Positions 44,088 to 54,196 are shown, numbered from the stretch's first letter. The stretch is 58,948 nucleotides of DNA from Bifidobacterium samirii (GCF_003952945.1 NZ_QXGK01000018.1:1-58948); one strand, 5' to 3'. The notes: a model not told the origin generated them from the sequence alone. Program-made: numbers and translations.

Positions 44088-44645
44088 ATGGGAATCAGGG
44101 CGGACAAGGTCGCCGAGGCGGCGAAGGGATACGGGCATGTGCTGATCGTCATGCGCCATGCGAAGGCCGAACCGTACGGTCCGACCGGCGACTACGACCG
44201 GCCGCTGGCCGAGCGCGGCCGCAGGCAGGCGAAGGCGATGGGCCGTGGCCTGCTGGCGATGGGCCTGTCGCCCGACCGGATCGCCTGTTCGGCGGCGACG
44301 CGCACGATGCAGACGTGCGAGCGCATGCTCCGCTCGTTCGGCGACAAGCCGGTGGTCGACTACCGGCAGAGCCTGTACGAGGCGGGCATGCAGGCGGTGA
44401 TGGACGAGCTGGCGCACACGAAGGACGCGCATCGCACGCTCATGGTCCTCGGCCATGAGCCGACGATGTCGATCGCCAGCCAGTGGCTCGCCTCGCCGTC
44501 CTCCGACCCGGCGACGCGCGACCTGCTCAACCTGGGCCTGTCGACCGCGTCGGTCGCGGTGTTCGGCTCCGACCTGCCGTTCTCCCGGTGGCGTCTGCAC
44601 GAGGCAGACCTGCTGGGCGTGCTCACCCCCAACGACGTCGACTGA
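44088..44645 (+). CDS. SixA-like histidine phosphatase
   Basis: A 185-residue histidine phosphatase superfamily protein. The catalytic RHG-type motif is VMRHAKAEP, with KYxRPLAERGRRQAK-like YDRPLAERGRRQAK next. SAATRTMQT and LVLGHEPTMS (here MVLGHEPTMS) carry the second histidine. SixA proteins dephosphorylate phospho-histidine, as on ArcB in E. coli. Its place three bases before a response regulator gene is suggestive but not proof of a phosphorelay link. GGAAAGGAG precedes ATG 44088. Confidence 0.85.
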   Translation: MGIRADKVAEAAKGYGHVLIVMRHAKAEPYGPTGDYDRPLAERGRRQAKAMGRGLLAMGLSPDRIACSAATRTMQTCERMLRSFGDKPVVDYRQSLYEAGMQAVMDELAHTKDAHRTLMVLGHEPTMSIASQWLASPSSDPATRDLLNLGLSTASVAVFGSDLPFSRWRLHEADLLGVLTPNDVD

Positions 44646-44648
44646 CCG

Positions 44649-45305
44649 ATGATCACGATCGGCATCGTCGACAACGACCGGTTCGCTCTGGCATTGCTCG
44701 CGCAGACGGTCGGCCGAGCCGTCCCCGGCGGACGGGTGCTCTGGGCGGTCGAATCGGGTGCGGGCGCGCTGCACCGCTGCCTGTACGGCGGTGATACGTG
44801 CCCGGACGTGTTGTTGCTGGACGTGTCGCTGACCGACATGGACGGGCTGACGGTATGCCGCCGGATCCGGGAATCGTCGGCGCGTCCGGCGGTGCTGTGC
44901 ATCACGTCGTATGATGTGGGGCACTATCGCGAGACGGCCATCGACGCCGGCGCGCAGGGGCTGATATCCAAAAGCTGCCGTCCGAGGGATCTGGCGTCGG
45001 CGATCGGGACGGTCGCCGACGGTCGTGCCATGGAATCGGGTTTCATGGATGCCGCCGTCGCGCATGAGCGTGTGGCGGCCGCGGCCGCGGAGCGTTCCCG
45101 GACCATGCTGTCCGAACGGGAACGGCAGGTGCTGGACGGCTATGCGAACAATCTGGACACCGAGGAGATCGCGGCCCTACTGGGCATTCGGGCGTCCACG
45201 GTGTTCGTCGTCGTCCGCCATGCCAAGGCCAAACTGGGGGTTGCCACGCGCGCCGAGGCGGTGCGCGCCTACCTCGCCGGCAGTCGGGCGGACAGCGTCC
45301 ACTGA
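44649..45305 (+). CDS. Response regulator, NarL/LuxR family (pair 2)
   Basis: A 218-residue regulator paralogous to the one at 33323. The receiver residues are D8 and D10 in IGIVDND, the phosphoacceptor D58 in VLLLDVSLTDMDG and K108 in LISKSC. The C-terminal HTH is LSERERQVLDGYANNLDTEEIAALLGIRASTVFVVVRHAKAKLGV. It begins three bases after the SixA-like stop, so translation is probably coupled. Its end overlaps the end of the convergent kinase gene by 37 bases. Confidence 0.87.
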   Translation: MITIGIVDNDRFALALLAQTVGRAVPGGRVLWAVESGAGALHRCLYGGDTCPDVLLLDVSLTDMDGLTVCRRIRESSARPAVLCITSYDVGHYRETAIDAGAQGLISKSCRPRDLASAIGTVADGRAMESGFMDAAVAHERVAAAAAERSRTMLSERERQVLDGYANNLDTEEIAALLGIRASTVFVVVRHAKAKLGVATRAEAVRAYLAGSRADSVH

Positions 45306-46558
45306 TCGGCGTCGGCCGTGACGTCGATGCCGACGCCCATCCGCCGGTATCGTTCCAGTCCGCTGCCCAAGCCCGTCGAAGCCGGCGTCCGACGTGGCGT
45401 GTCGGCGGCGGTCACGACGATGATGTCGGATCCGTCCGTTCCGTCCTGCCGGCCGCCGCGTTCCCGGAATCCGGTCCGTGCCGGGTTCTCCCGGGCGAGC
45501 GCCACCACATAGCCGTGCCCGGGGTCGCCGTGCTTGGCGATGTTCATGTAGATCTCCTCAAGCAGACCTGTCAACAGTAGGGTTCTCGTTTCGCTGAGAT
45601 GGGGGAGTGTGTCCGGCAGCAGCGTCTGCCCGCAGAATCCCAGCCGTCGCAGCCGTTCCTCCTGTTCGTCGATGCAGGAGACGATGCGCTCCGTCCGATC
45701 GCCTGCGCGATGGTGCCGTTCCGGTTCGGCCGAATCCTCCGGATCCGGCATGCGTCCGTCAAGCGTGGCGATGACCGCATGCGTGCCGTGCAACGCATGG
45801 TCGAGGACCGAACGCAGCTCCCGCAGCGTGCCGGCATGGTCGCCGCCGTGCGACGTCATGCCGCAGCCGTCCGGCCCGGCGGGCCGACCGCCGCCGGCGA
45901 TGCCATCCGCTGCGTCCGCGGCACGCGCGTCGGGGCGGAGCGTATCGTCGATGCGCATGATCGCGTACGCCAGATCGTTGGAGATGACGTCGTGCAACGT
46001 CAAGGCGATCGACTCGCGCTCCCGCTGACGGTGCAGCCGGTCGGCCATGCGCGCCCGGTCCGCCCGCCAACGCGACGCCATGCCGATCACGATTGCGAAC
46101 ATGCAGTAGGCGAACGAGACGACCACCGAATCCGACAACCCCCAGCCGAACAGCAGCCGCCGGTCGACCATCAGCGCGGTGGCCGACAGTACGCCGGCGA
46201 TGCACGCCGCGGCCCGGCTGTCCTTGGCGATGACGGCCAATGCGACGAGCAACGCCAGCGTATACGAATACGACATGGGGAACGGCGACACCAGTCCGAC
46301 GCAGTACAACGTGACGATCAGCCACGCGCCGGATTGCGGGACGATCGGAAGCGTGGCCAGTGACGCGAGCGCCAGTAGCGGAATGAGCAGGTACGAGCGA
46401 AGATGACCATCCGGCCATCGCAGCACGGTCTCGATCAGGACGGCGACGGCAGCGGCCGCGCAGACGGCCGCCATCGGCGGTCGGGCGGGAGACGGCCCGT
46501 TCCGGAACCCTGCGCGGCTGCTCGTGGGGGAGCCATGCCCGTCCATGCGTATGACCAT
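45269..46558 (-). CDS. Sensor histidine kinase, HPK7-like, atypical (pair 2)
   Basis: A 429-residue membrane kinase with about six hydrophobic segments between residues 28 and 162. The likely phospho-His is H189 in LTLHDVISNDLAYA. The long region between H-box and ATPase domain is Gly/Asp-rich. The N-box is EIYMNIAKHGDPG, and a GLGSGL segment resembles the G2 box, but no DxGxG G1 box is recognisable. It is a paralog of the kinase at 34041. The start is ATG 46558 or 46546; neither has a good ribosome binding site, and a TTG at 46576 is a third option. It converges tail to tail with its presumed regulator. Confidence 0.8.
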   Translation of the reverse strand: MVIRMDGHGSPTSSRAGFRNGPSPARPPMAAVCAAAAVAVLIETVLRWPDGHLRSYLLIPLLALASLATLPIVPQSGAWLIVTLYCVGLVSPFPMSYSYTLALLVALAVIAKDSRAAACIAGVLSATALMVDRRLLFGWGLSDSVVVSFAYCMFAIVIGMASRWRADRARMADRLHRQRERESIALTLHDVISNDLAYAIMRIDDTLRPDARAADAADGIAGGGRPAGPDGCGMTSHGGDHAGTLRELRSVLDHALHGTHAVIATLDGRMPDPEDSAEPERHHRAGDRTERIVSCIDEQEERLRRLGFCGQTLLPDTLPHLSETRTLLLTGLLEEIYMNIAKHGDPGHGYVVALARENPARTGFRERGGRQDGTDGSDIIVVTAADTPRRTPASTGLGSGLERYRRMGVGIDVTADADQWTLSARLPAR

Positions 46559-46579
46559 GCCGCCATTGTCCCACAACGC

Positions 46580-46596
46580 ATACAGGTTTTCTGTAT
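46580..46596. promoter_or_regulatory. Short inverted repeat between divergent genes
   Basis: ATACAG (46580-46585) and CTGTAT (46591-46596) flank a five-base spacer, midway between the kinase start (minus) and the exported-protein start (plus). A regulator operator is possible; the same sequence was not found before the pair 1 operon. Confidence 0.35.
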
Positions 46597-46675
46597 CGTC
46601 CTATACGCGGGATCCGATGGCTGATAGCGTGCAAGTACCGGCAACGAGGCCGGCACGACAGTGAAAGGAACTGCA

Positions 46676-47242
46676 ATGAAACGGATGTTTGCCAACGGTG
46701 TATCGTCGCTCGTCATTGGTGGGCTGATGGTGTCGATGACCGTCTGCCCCGCCAACGCCGAGGAAACCGAACCTATCGCGGGTTCGATGGCGATGACGAC
46801 GAATACGGTGGTGTTCCTTGACCGGACCTTCGAATTGGTGGATACCTTCGAGAACGAGTCCGCCGCCGTAGTGGCCTTCGAATCCGAACATCCCGGCGTG
46901 ATCTCCGCCATACGTGACAGTGGCGGTCTCCCGGCCCTTGACGGCGACACCGCCTCCCTGTACAAGCAGCAAGCCTGGGCCGGACTGGGGGACGGGACCG
47001 TGCTTCCCGGATGGAACGAGGCCGAGGGGTTCTTCGATTATCTGGAGAATCGTGCCGAAAACGCCGAGATCTCAGGATGGCTTGATGATATCGAAGCCTC
47101 ATACGAATCCGGTGAAATCGATTACGATGAGGCGATGCAATCGGCACGAATGGTGCTTCCCGACAAAGGCGCGAACCACGCTGGAGGTCTCCCCGCAGAC
47201 ATATGCGCATACGTCGCATCCCGTGGCGATTCCAATGACTGA
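46676..47242 (+). CDS. Secreted hypothetical protein
   Basis: A 188-residue protein with a signal peptide (MKRMFANGVSSLVIGGLMVSM) and a probable cleavage site after PANA (A-x-A). The mature part is acidic and mostly helical (TFELVDTFENESAAVVAFESEHPG, EAEGFFDYLENRAENAEISGWLDDIEASYESGEIDYDEAMQSARMVLP). There is no lipobox and no family is recognised. AAAGGAAC precedes ATG 46676. It diverges from the pair 2 kinase, which mirrors the lipoprotein next to the pair 1 kinase. Confidence 0.7.
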   Translation: MKRMFANGVSSLVIGGLMVSMTVCPANAEETEPIAGSMAMTTNTVVFLDRTFELVDTFENESAAVVAFESEHPGVISAIRDSGGLPALDGDTASLYKQQAWAGLGDGTVLPGWNEAEGFFDYLENRAENAEISGWLDDIEASYESGEIDYDEAMQSARMVLPDKGANHAGGLPADICAYVASRGDSND

Positions 47243-47246
47243 ATGG

Positions 47247-47296
47247 CGGTCCGGGAACCGACGCGGCCCCTACCGGGCTCGTCGGTTCCCGGACCG
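47247..47296 (+). terminator. Terminator hairpin after the secreted protein
   Basis: A 17-bp perfect stem (47247-47263 with 47280-47296) begins five bases after the stop codon. There is no T-run. Confidence 0.6.
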
Positions 47297-47316
47297 ATTC
47301 ATGCCATGTGGTGACG

Positions 47317-47342
47317 GTCATACTTAGGGGTCATACCTAGGG
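47317..47342 (+). repeat. Two tandem 13-bp repeats upstream of metE
   Basis: GTCATACTTAGGG (47317-47329) is followed directly by GTCATACCTAGGG (47330-47342), 12 of 13 bases identical. AT-rich half-palindromes follow (GTTAT at 47342-47346 with ATAAC further on). The repeats lie about 120 bases before metE and are candidate operator sites for its regulator. Confidence 0.45.
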
Positions 47343-47460
47343 TTATAAGTTGAGCTGATAACGACACTCAAAACGATTTGATATCTTATAGCCGGCGGTT
47401 CCGTGGTAGGTTGAGCGGGTCGAAAAACGTCACCACGAACCGTCATCCTGGGGAGGAAAC

Positions 47461-49773
47461 ATGACCGTTCTCACTTCCGTCGCCGGATTCCCGCGCATCG
47501 GTCAGAACCGTGAACTGAAGAGGATCATCGAATCCTACTGGAAGGGCGCCGCCACGCTCGACGAGGTGCGCTCCACCGCACGCTCGCTGCGCGCCCGCCA
47601 CTGGCAGCTGCAGGCCTCGGCCGGCATCGACCTGATCGCCAGCAACGACTTCAGCTACTACGACCAGATGCTCGACACGGCGATCCTGCTCAACGCGATC
47701 CCGCAGCGCTACCGCCGCCTCGCGTTCGACAACCCGGAGGAGACGCTGTTCGCGATGGCCCGCGGCTACCAGGGCGAACGCGGCGACGTGACCGCCCTGC
47801 CGATGAAGAAGTGGTTCACCACCAACTACCACTATCTCGTGCCCGAGATCGAACCGCAGGCCACCATCCGCCTCAACGGCACCAAGCCGTTCGACGAATA
47901 CCTCGAGGCCCGCTCCCTGGGCGTGGAGACCAAGCCGGTGCTCATCGGCCCCTACACGTTCCTCAAGCTCGCCCGCACCCCGCAGGCCGAGGAGCTCGAC
48001 TACGACCAGGGCCTCGTGAACGCCGTGGCCGACGTCTACGCGCAGATCGTCACCCGCTTCGCCGAACTGGGCGCCGCCTGGGTGCAGATCGACGAACCCT
48101 ACCTCGTGCTCGACAAGGAGCCGGGCGACGTGGAGCTCTTCAAGAGCCTGTACGCCAGGATCCTGCCCGCCCGCACCGGCAAGGCCGGCACCGTGCGCAT
48201 CCTGCTCAACACCTACTTCGGCCACATCGCCGACGTGTACGAGACCGTCAACCTGCTCGGCTTCGACGGCCTCGGCCTCGACCTGAACGAAGGCCGCGAC
48301 GAGAACCTCGCCGCCATCGAACGCTACGGCGTCAACTCCGCCACCACGATCTTCGCCGGCGTCGTCAACGGCCGCAACATCTGGCGCAACGACTACACCG
48401 CCAGCCTCGCCCTCATCGACCAGCTGCGCGAACACACCGCCGACGTGGCCGTCTCCACCGCCTCCAGCCTGCTGCACGTACCGTTCAGCACCCAGGGCGA
48501 GGACGCGCTCGGCGAGGACGTGCTCAGGCACTTCGCGTTCGCCGTCGAAAAGGTCGGCGAAACCGCCGACATCGCCGCCCTGAGCGAACTCGACGCCGCC
48601 GGCCGCGCCACCTCGCCGGTCCTCGCCGCCAACCGCGCCCTGTTCGACGGCACGCGCACCGCCGCCGACCCGGCCGTCGTCGCCCGACTCGCCGCCCTGA
48701 ACGACGCCGACTTCGTACGCCAGCCCGCCCGCGAACAGCGCCAGCGCGAACAGCGCGAAGCGCTCGGCCTGCCGCTGCTGCCCACCACCACCATCGGCTC
48801 CTTCCCCCAGACCGGCGACATCCGCGCCGAACGCGCCAAGCTGCGCCACGGCGACATCGACCAGGCCGCCTACGACGCGTTCATGAAGGAACGCATCGAC
48901 GAATGCATCCGCCGCCAGGAGGAGATCGGCCTCGACGTGCTCGTCCACGGCGAATTCGAACGCAACGACATGGTCGAATACTTCGGCCAGAACCTCAACG
49001 GATTCCTCTTCACCCGCAACGCCTGGGTCCAGTCCTACGGCACCCGCTGCGTCAAGCCGCCGATCGTGTGGGGCGACGTGTCGCGCGCCAACCCCATCAC
49101 CGTCGCCTGGTCCGCGTACGCGCAGAGCCGCACCGACCACGTGATGAAGGGCATGCTCACCGGCCCGGTCACCATCCTCAACTGGTCGTGGCCGCGCGAG
49201 GACATCACCAACGAGGAGCAGACCCGCCAGCTGGCGCTCGCCATCCGCGACGAGGTGCTCGATCTGGAGGCCGCCGGCATCCGCGTCATCCAGATCGACG
49301 AGGCCGCGCTGCGCGAGAAGCTGCCGCTGCGCCGCTCCGACTGGCACAAGAAGTACCTCGACTGGGCGATCCCCGCGTTCCGCCTCGTGCACTCCGCCGT
49401 CAAGCCGACCACGCAGATCCACACGCACATGTGCTACTCGGAGTTCAACGACATCATCCGCGACATCGACGCGATGGACGCCGACGTGATCTCCTTCGAG
49501 GCGTCCCGCGGCGACCTCGTCGTCCTCGACGCGATCCACGACGCCGACTTCGCCACCGAGGCCGGCCCGGGCGTGTACGACATCCACAGCCCGCGCATCC
49601 CCTCCGAGCAGGAGATCGAGGAGCGCATCGACGAGATCCTGAAGAAGATGGACGTCGAGAAGGTGTGGATCAACCCCGACTGCGGCCTCAAGACCCGCGG
49701 CGAGGCCGAGACCTGGCCGAGCCTGGAGCATCTGGTCGCCGCCGCGAAGTCCGTGCGCGCCCGCCTCGGCTGA
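47461..49773 (+). CDS. metE: Cobalamin-independent methionine synthase
   Basis: A 770-residue enzyme that transfers a methyl group from methyltetrahydropteroyltriglutamate to homocysteine. The N-terminal barrel begins [16 protein letters not shown] with YHYLVPEI. The C-terminal barrel has [57 protein letters not shown] and the zinc ligands in HTHMCYSEF, with the last Cys in [10 protein letters not shown]. The length is typical. GGGGAGG precedes ATG 47461. metF follows 174 bases later, supplying methyl-THF, so the two probably form one functional unit. Confidence 0.97.
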   Translation: MTVLTSVAGFPRIGQNRELKRIIESYWKGAATLDEVRSTARSLRARHWQLQASAGIDLIASNDFSYYDQMLDTAILLNAIPQRYRRLAFDNPEETLFAMARGYQGERGDVTALPMKKWFTTNYHYLVPEIEPQATIRLNGTKPFDEYLEARSLGVETKPVLIGPYTFLKLARTPQAEELDYDQGLVNAVADVYAQIVTRFAELGAAWVQIDEPYLVLDKEPGDVELFKSLYARILPARTGKAGTVRILLNTYFGHIADVYETVNLLGFDGLGLDLNEGRDENLAAIERYGVNSATTIFAGVVNGRNIWRNDYTASLALIDQLREHTADVAVSTASSLLHVPFSTQGEDALGEDVLRHFAFAVEKVGETADIAALSELDAAGRATSPVLAANRALFDGTRTAADPAVVARLAALNDADFVRQPAREQRQREQREALGLPLLPTTTIGSFPQTGDIRAERAKLRHGDIDQAAYDAFMKERIDECIRRQEEIGLDVLVHGEFERNDMVEYFGQNLNGFLFTRNAWVQSYGTRCVKPPIVWGDVSRANPITVAWSAYAQSRTDHVMKGMLTGPVTILNWSWPREDITNEEQTRQLALAIRDEVLDLEAAGIRVIQIDEAALREKLPLRRSDWHKKYLDWAIPAFRLVHSAVKPTTQIHTHMCYSEFNDIIRDIDAMDADVISFEASRGDLVVLDAIHDADFATEAGPGVYDIHSPRIPSEQEIEERIDEILKKMDVEKVWINPDCGLKTRGEAETWPSLEHLVAAAKSVRARLG

Positions 49774-49947
49774 GCACGCACCCTCTCTCCTCCCCGAGAG
49801 CCGGCCCGACAGCCGGCGCGACGTGCGACGCACGCGCGCCGGCCGGGCCATCATACCCTTTTGCGGAACGTTCCCGCCGTCCATCCCCGCCGCGCACGGA
49901 AGCCGGCCCATCGGGACGGGACGCTCCACCGAACACAGGAGCCCGCC

Positions 49948-50799
49948 ATGCACACCCCGATCTTCTCCCTTGAAGTGTTCCCCCCGAAACGCGACGCGCC
50001 GATCGGCACGATCTACGACACGCTCGACGGGCTCGAAGGCCTCAAACCCGACTTCATCTCCGTGACCTACGGGCACGGCACGCACGCCGACCGCACCGCC
50101 ACCGCGCGCATCGCCAACACGATCCGCAAGGACTACCGCATCCCCACCGTCGCGCACCTGACCGCCCTCTACGCCGACAAGGCGAAGATCGACGAGGCGC
50201 TCGACCTGTTCGAGGACGCGCAGGTGGGCGGCGTGCTCGCCCTGCGCGGCGACCACCTGCCCGGATGCGAAAGCGAGGAGACCGGCGTGTTCCCGCACGC
50301 CGCCGACCTCATCGCCTACATCCGCGAACGCAAGCCCGACATGAAGGTGTTCGCCGCCTGCTATCCGGAGGGCCACGTCGAATCCGGTTCGCTCGACGAG
50401 GACGTCGCCCACCTCAAGGAGAAGGTCGACGCCGGCGCCACGCACCTCATGTCGCAGCTGTTCTACGACAACGCCGACTTCTACCGGTTCCTCGACAAGA
50501 CGCGCGCCGCCGGCATCGACGTGCCGATCGAGGCAGGCATCATGCCCGTCACGTCCGCCAAGTCCGTGCGTGCGATGGCCGCCCGCAACGGCACACGCGT
50601 GCCCAAGGCCGTCGCGACGATGCTCGACAAGTGGGGCGACGACCTGCCGTCGCTGCGCGCCGCCGGCATCGGCTTCGCCTCCCAGCAGATCGGCAACCTG
50701 CTCGCCAACGACGTGCAGGGCATCCACCTGTACACGATGAACCGTCCCGCCACCGCCCGCCGCATCTGGCGCAACGTGGAGCCGCTGTTCACCCGATGA
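49948..50799 (+). CDS. metF: Methylenetetrahydrofolate reductase
   Basis: A 283-residue FAD-dependent TIM-barrel enzyme that reduces 5,10-methylene-THF to 5-methyl-THF for MetE. Features are FSLEVFPPKRD (the catalytic Glu), FISVTYGHGTHADRTA, LALRGDHLPG, CYPEGHVES, THLMSQLFYDN, and PIEAGIMPVTSAKS. ACAGGAG precedes ATG 49948. The C-terminus carries GIHLYTMNRPATARRIW, usual for the family. A weak GC hairpin at 50805-50830 follows the stop. Confidence 0.94.
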   Translation: MHTPIFSLEVFPPKRDAPIGTIYDTLDGLEGLKPDFISVTYGHGTHADRTATARIANTIRKDYRIPTVAHLTALYADKAKIDEALDLFEDAQVGGVLALRGDHLPGCESEETGVFPHAADLIAYIRERKPDMKVFAACYPEGHVESGSLDEDVAHLKEKVDAGATHLMSQLFYDNADFYRFLDKTRAAGIDVPIEAGIMPVTSAKSVRAMAARNGTRVPKAVATMLDKWGDDLPSLRAAGIGFASQQIGNLLANDVQGIHLYTMNRPATARRIWRNVEPLFTR

Positions 50800-50921
50800 C
50801 GCGTCGCCGGGCCCGTTGGGGGACCCGGCGGCACGACGCCCGCGTTCCGACGGGACCCCGCCATCATCAGGCGCGCCCGTCGGGGCCGAGGCATCATCCC
50901 GCATGCGCGCCGCGATGGCGC

Positions 50922-50935
50922 TACAGTAGGACCCT
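50922..50935 (+). promoter_or_regulatory. Candidate -10 for a leaderless glnE transcript
   Basis: TACAGT (50922-50927) stands eight bases before the glnE ATG, with no ribosome binding site between. This matches the arrangement at fadD and suggests a leaderless message. Confidence 0.35.
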
Positions 50936-53900
50936 ATGGACCCCATGCGAGAATTCACCGTCGGCGCACGCGACCTGATCCACGCCGGCCTGCAGGACCT
51001 GACCGAAGCGCGCGCCCAGTTCGCGCGGCTCGCCGACGAAGGCGTCGACGCCGGACGGCTCCACGCCGTCCTCACCGCGCTCGCCAGCGCCTGCGATCCG
51101 GACACCGCGCTGCGCAACCTCGTCGACATCGTCACCACATTGCAGACCCAGGGACGCGCCCTCGACGAGATCTTCCCCGACACGGACGCGCTCGGCCGGC
51201 TCATCGCCGTACTGGGCGCATCCGACGCGATGGGCAAGGCCATGCGCTTCCGCATCGACCTGGTCGAAGCCGCCAGCGTCGACCGGTGCAACTCGCACCT
51301 GTTCAACCCCGCACAGCGCCGCGCCCACATCCTTCAGGCCGTCGGCGCCGACCCGGACGCCGACACGCCCGTCGCCGCGGCGGACCTGGCGGAGACGACC
51401 ACGATGCTGCGCCGCGCCTACCGTCGCCAGCTCGCCGCCGTCATCGCGCAGGACATGGCCGCACCCGACCCCATGACCGTCCAGCCGCGCATCAGCGAGG
51501 AGCTGTCCGACCTGGCCGACGCCGCGCTCGAAGGCGCGCTCGCCATCGCCCGCGCCAACACGCCCGGCAGCGAGCATGTGCGTTTCGCAGTGATCGGCAT
51601 GGGCAAGCTCGGCGCGCGCGAACTCAACTACGTGTCCGACGTGGACCTGATCTACGTGACCGAACCCGCCGACCCGGACACCGGACGCGACACGGTGACC
51701 CGCACCAGCACCAAGATGGCCACGATGCTCCAGCGCGTATGCCAGTCGGTCATCATGGGCGTGGCCGAACCCGCCCTCTGGCAGATCGACGGGGGACTGC
51801 GCCCCGAAGGCAAGGACGGCCCGCTCGTGCGTGGCGTCGAATCCCACCGCGCCTACTACGAGCAGTGGGCCGAGAATTGGGAGTTCCAGGCGCTCCTCAA
51901 GGCCCGGCCCGTCGCCGGCGACCGCGAACTCGGCCAGTCGTACATGGACATGACCCGCCCGTTCGTCTGGACCGCCTCCAAACGCGACAACTTCGTATAC
52001 GACTGCCAGCGGATGCGCAAACGCGTCGAGGACCTCATCGCCGCGCCCCTGAAGGACCGCGAGATCAAACTCGGCAAAGGCGGCCTGCGCGACGTCGAAT
52101 TCACCGTCCAGATGCTCCAGCTCGTCCACGGCCGCACCGACGAGACGCTGCGCACGCGCGGCACGCTCGAATCCCTCCAACGCCTCTCCGACGGCGGCTA
52201 CGTGTCCCGCGGCCAGGCCGCCCGCCTCGCCCTCGACTACCGGTTCGAACGCGTCCTCGAACACCGCCAGCAGATGTGGTCGCTCAAACGCACCCACCTG
52301 TTCCCCGACCTGGGCGCCGCCAGCCTGGGCGGCCTCGACCGCAAGCGCGACATGAACGTCGACGAGCTCAACCGCAACATGGAGCTGCGCCGCCTCGCCC
52401 GCGCCCTCGGCATGCACCCCGAGGAGCTCGTCGACCGCTATGACGAGACCCGCCGCGAGATCCGCCGCCTCCACCTCGACATCTACTACCGGCCCATGCT
52501 CCCCATCGCCGCAGCCGGCGACGGCGAGACCACCACGCTCAGCGCCCAGGCCGCCTCCGAACGATTCGAATCCATCGGCTTCGCCGACCCCGACGCCGCC
52601 ATGCGCCACGTCCAGGCCCTCACCGGCGGCCTGTCGCGCGCCGCCAAGATCAACCGTATCCTCCTGCCCGCCGTCCTCCAATGGCTCGGCCAAGGCCAGA
52701 ACCCCGACATGGGTCTGCTCAACTGGCGGCGCCTCGAAGAGAACTTCGGCGACGGCAGCCCCTACCTCGGCTTCCTGCGCGACTCCACCTCCGCCGCCCA
52801 ACGCCTGTGCCACATCCTGTCCAACTCGCGCTTCCTGGGCGACGCGCTCAACAAATCCGTCGTCTCCGTCACCTGGCTCGGCGACGACAAGCGACTCCAG
52901 GCCCGCACCCGAGACAGCCTCGACGTGCAATGCGCATCCTCGCTCAACCGCAACGCCGCCGACATCAACGACTTCGCCACGTCCATGCGCGCCATGCGAC
53001 GCCACGAGATCGAACGCATCGGCCTCGCCTGGATGAGCGGCGTCATGGACGACGACGCCTGCCTCGCCTCCATGACCGACGTGTACGACGCGATCCTCGA
53101 CGCCGCACTCACCTGGTCCGTCAACCGCCAATGCGCCGACGACGGCTGCGACCCGACCATGCCGCCCGCCCGCATCGCCGTCATCGGCATGGGACGCTAC
53201 GGCGGACGCGAAGTCAACTTCAGCTCCGACGCCGACGTCATCGTCATCTACCGGCCCACCACCGGCGGACCCGACATGACGGACGACGCCGCACCCCTCA
53301 CCCGAGAACAGCGCGACGAACTCGACCGCACCGCCAACCGGTTCGCACGCAAGGTATGCGAGACCATGCGGCAGATCCTCCAAGGACCCGTCACCCTCGA
53401 ACCCAAGATCGAACTCGACATGGACCTGCGCCCCGAAGGCAAGAACGGCCCCCTCGTACGCTCCTACGACTCCTGCCGCGAATACTACGCATCCTGGGCC
53501 AGCACATGGGAGCACCAGGCGCTCCTGCGCGCCCGCCACGCGGCCGGCGACCGGGCGCTCGCCGACGACTTCCTGCACGAGCTCGCCGACCCGCTACGCT
53601 ACCCGGCATCCGACCTGACCGACACGCAGCTGGGCGAGATCCGCAAGCTCAAGGCGCGCATGGAGGCCGAACGTCTCCCGCGCGGCGTACGCCGCGAACG
53701 GCACCTCAAACTCGGCAAGGGCGGCCTGTCCGACGTGGAATGGACCGTGCAGCTGCTGCAGCTGCGCCACGCCGGCGCGCACGAATCGCTGCGCGTCAAC
53801 ACCACCATCGGCGCACTCGACGAACTCGAACGGCTCGGTCTGATCGACCCGGCCGACGCGCTCGTCCTACGCGACGCATGGCACCGGTGCACCGCGGCAC

Positions 53901-54091
53901 GCAACGGCAACTACCTGTGGAACGGCCGCGCCAACCAGGCCGACATCCTGCCCGACGACACGCATTCGCTCGGCGGCATCGCCGTCTACCTCGGCTACGA
54001 CTCGCACCGCGGCCAGCAGTTCGAGAACGACCTGCTCTCCGCCATGCGCAAGGCACGCGAAGTGACCGAACGGCTCTTCTACGGCCTGTAA
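50936..54091 (+). CDS. glnE: Bifunctional glutamine synthetase adenylyltransferase/deadenylylase
   Basis: A 1051-residue enzyme that adenylylates and de-adenylylates glutamine synthetase in response to nitrogen status. It has two nucleotidyltransferase domains: IGMGKLGARELNYVSDVDLIYV (about residue 220) and IGMGRYGGREVNFSSDADVIVIY (about residue 755). Each is followed by a GLRPEGKDGPLVR/DLRPEGKNGPLVR block and by LGKGGLRDVEF/LGKGGLSDVEW, showing the internal duplication of the family. The start is ATG 50936 (or 50945), probably leaderless. The glutamine synthetase gene is not in the window; gltBD is the metabolic partner here. Confidence 0.96.
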   Translation: MDPMREFTVGARDLIHAGLQDLTEARAQFARLADEGVDAGRLHAVLTALASACDPDTALRNLVDIVTTLQTQGRALDEIFPDTDALGRLIAVLGASDAMGKAMRFRIDLVEAASVDRCNSHLFNPAQRRAHILQAVGADPDADTPVAAADLAETTTMLRRAYRRQLAAVIAQDMAAPDPMTVQPRISEELSDLADAALEGALAIARANTPGSEHVRFAVIGMGKLGARELNYVSDVDLIYVTEPADPDTGRDTVTRTSTKMATMLQRVCQSVIMGVAEPALWQIDGGLRPEGKDGPLVRGVESHRAYYEQWAENWEFQALLKARPVAGDRELGQSYMDMTRPFVWTASKRDNFVYDCQRMRKRVEDLIAAPLKDREIKLGKGGLRDVEFTVQMLQLVHGRTDETLRTRGTLESLQRLSDGGYVSRGQAARLALDYRFERVLEHRQQMWSLKRTHLFPDLGAASLGGLDRKRDMNVDELNRNMELRRLARALGMHPEELVDRYDETRREIRRLHLDIYYRPMLPIAAAGDGETTTLSAQAASERFESIGFADPDAAMRHVQALTGGLSRAAKINRILLPAVLQWLGQGQNPDMGLLNWRRLEENFGDGSPYLGFLRDSTSAAQRLCHILSNSRFLGDALNKSVVSVTWLGDDKRLQARTRDSLDVQCASSLNRNAADINDFATSMRAMRRHEIERIGLAWMSGVMDDDACLASMTDVYDAILDAALTWSVNRQCADDGCDPTMPPARIAVIGMGRYGGREVNFSSDADVIVIYRPTTGGPDMTDDAAPLTREQRDELDRTANRFARKVCETMRQILQGPVTLEPKIELDMDLRPEGKNGPLVRSYDSCREYYASWASTWEHQALLRARHAAGDRALADDFLHELADPLRYPASDLTDTQLGEIRKLKARMEAERLPRGVRRERHLKLGKGGLSDVEWTVQLLQLRHAGAHESLRVNTTIGALDELERLGLIDPADALVLRDAWHRCTAARNGNYLWNGRANQADILPDDTHSLGGIAVYLGYDSHRGQQFENDLLSAMRKAREVTERLFYGL

Positions 54092-54196
54092 GCCAGCGAC
54101 TCGCCACGACCACCCGACCTGATCTCATCCACGCCACCCGCAATCCGGAAGCGCCCCGAAAGGACCATCCGGGGAACCCCAGCAAGGAACCACACG

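Noticed and set aside
47443-51330. A 1295-codon antisense open frame across metE and metF
   Set aside because: Antisense shadow of two certain genes, with the same biased composition and no domains.
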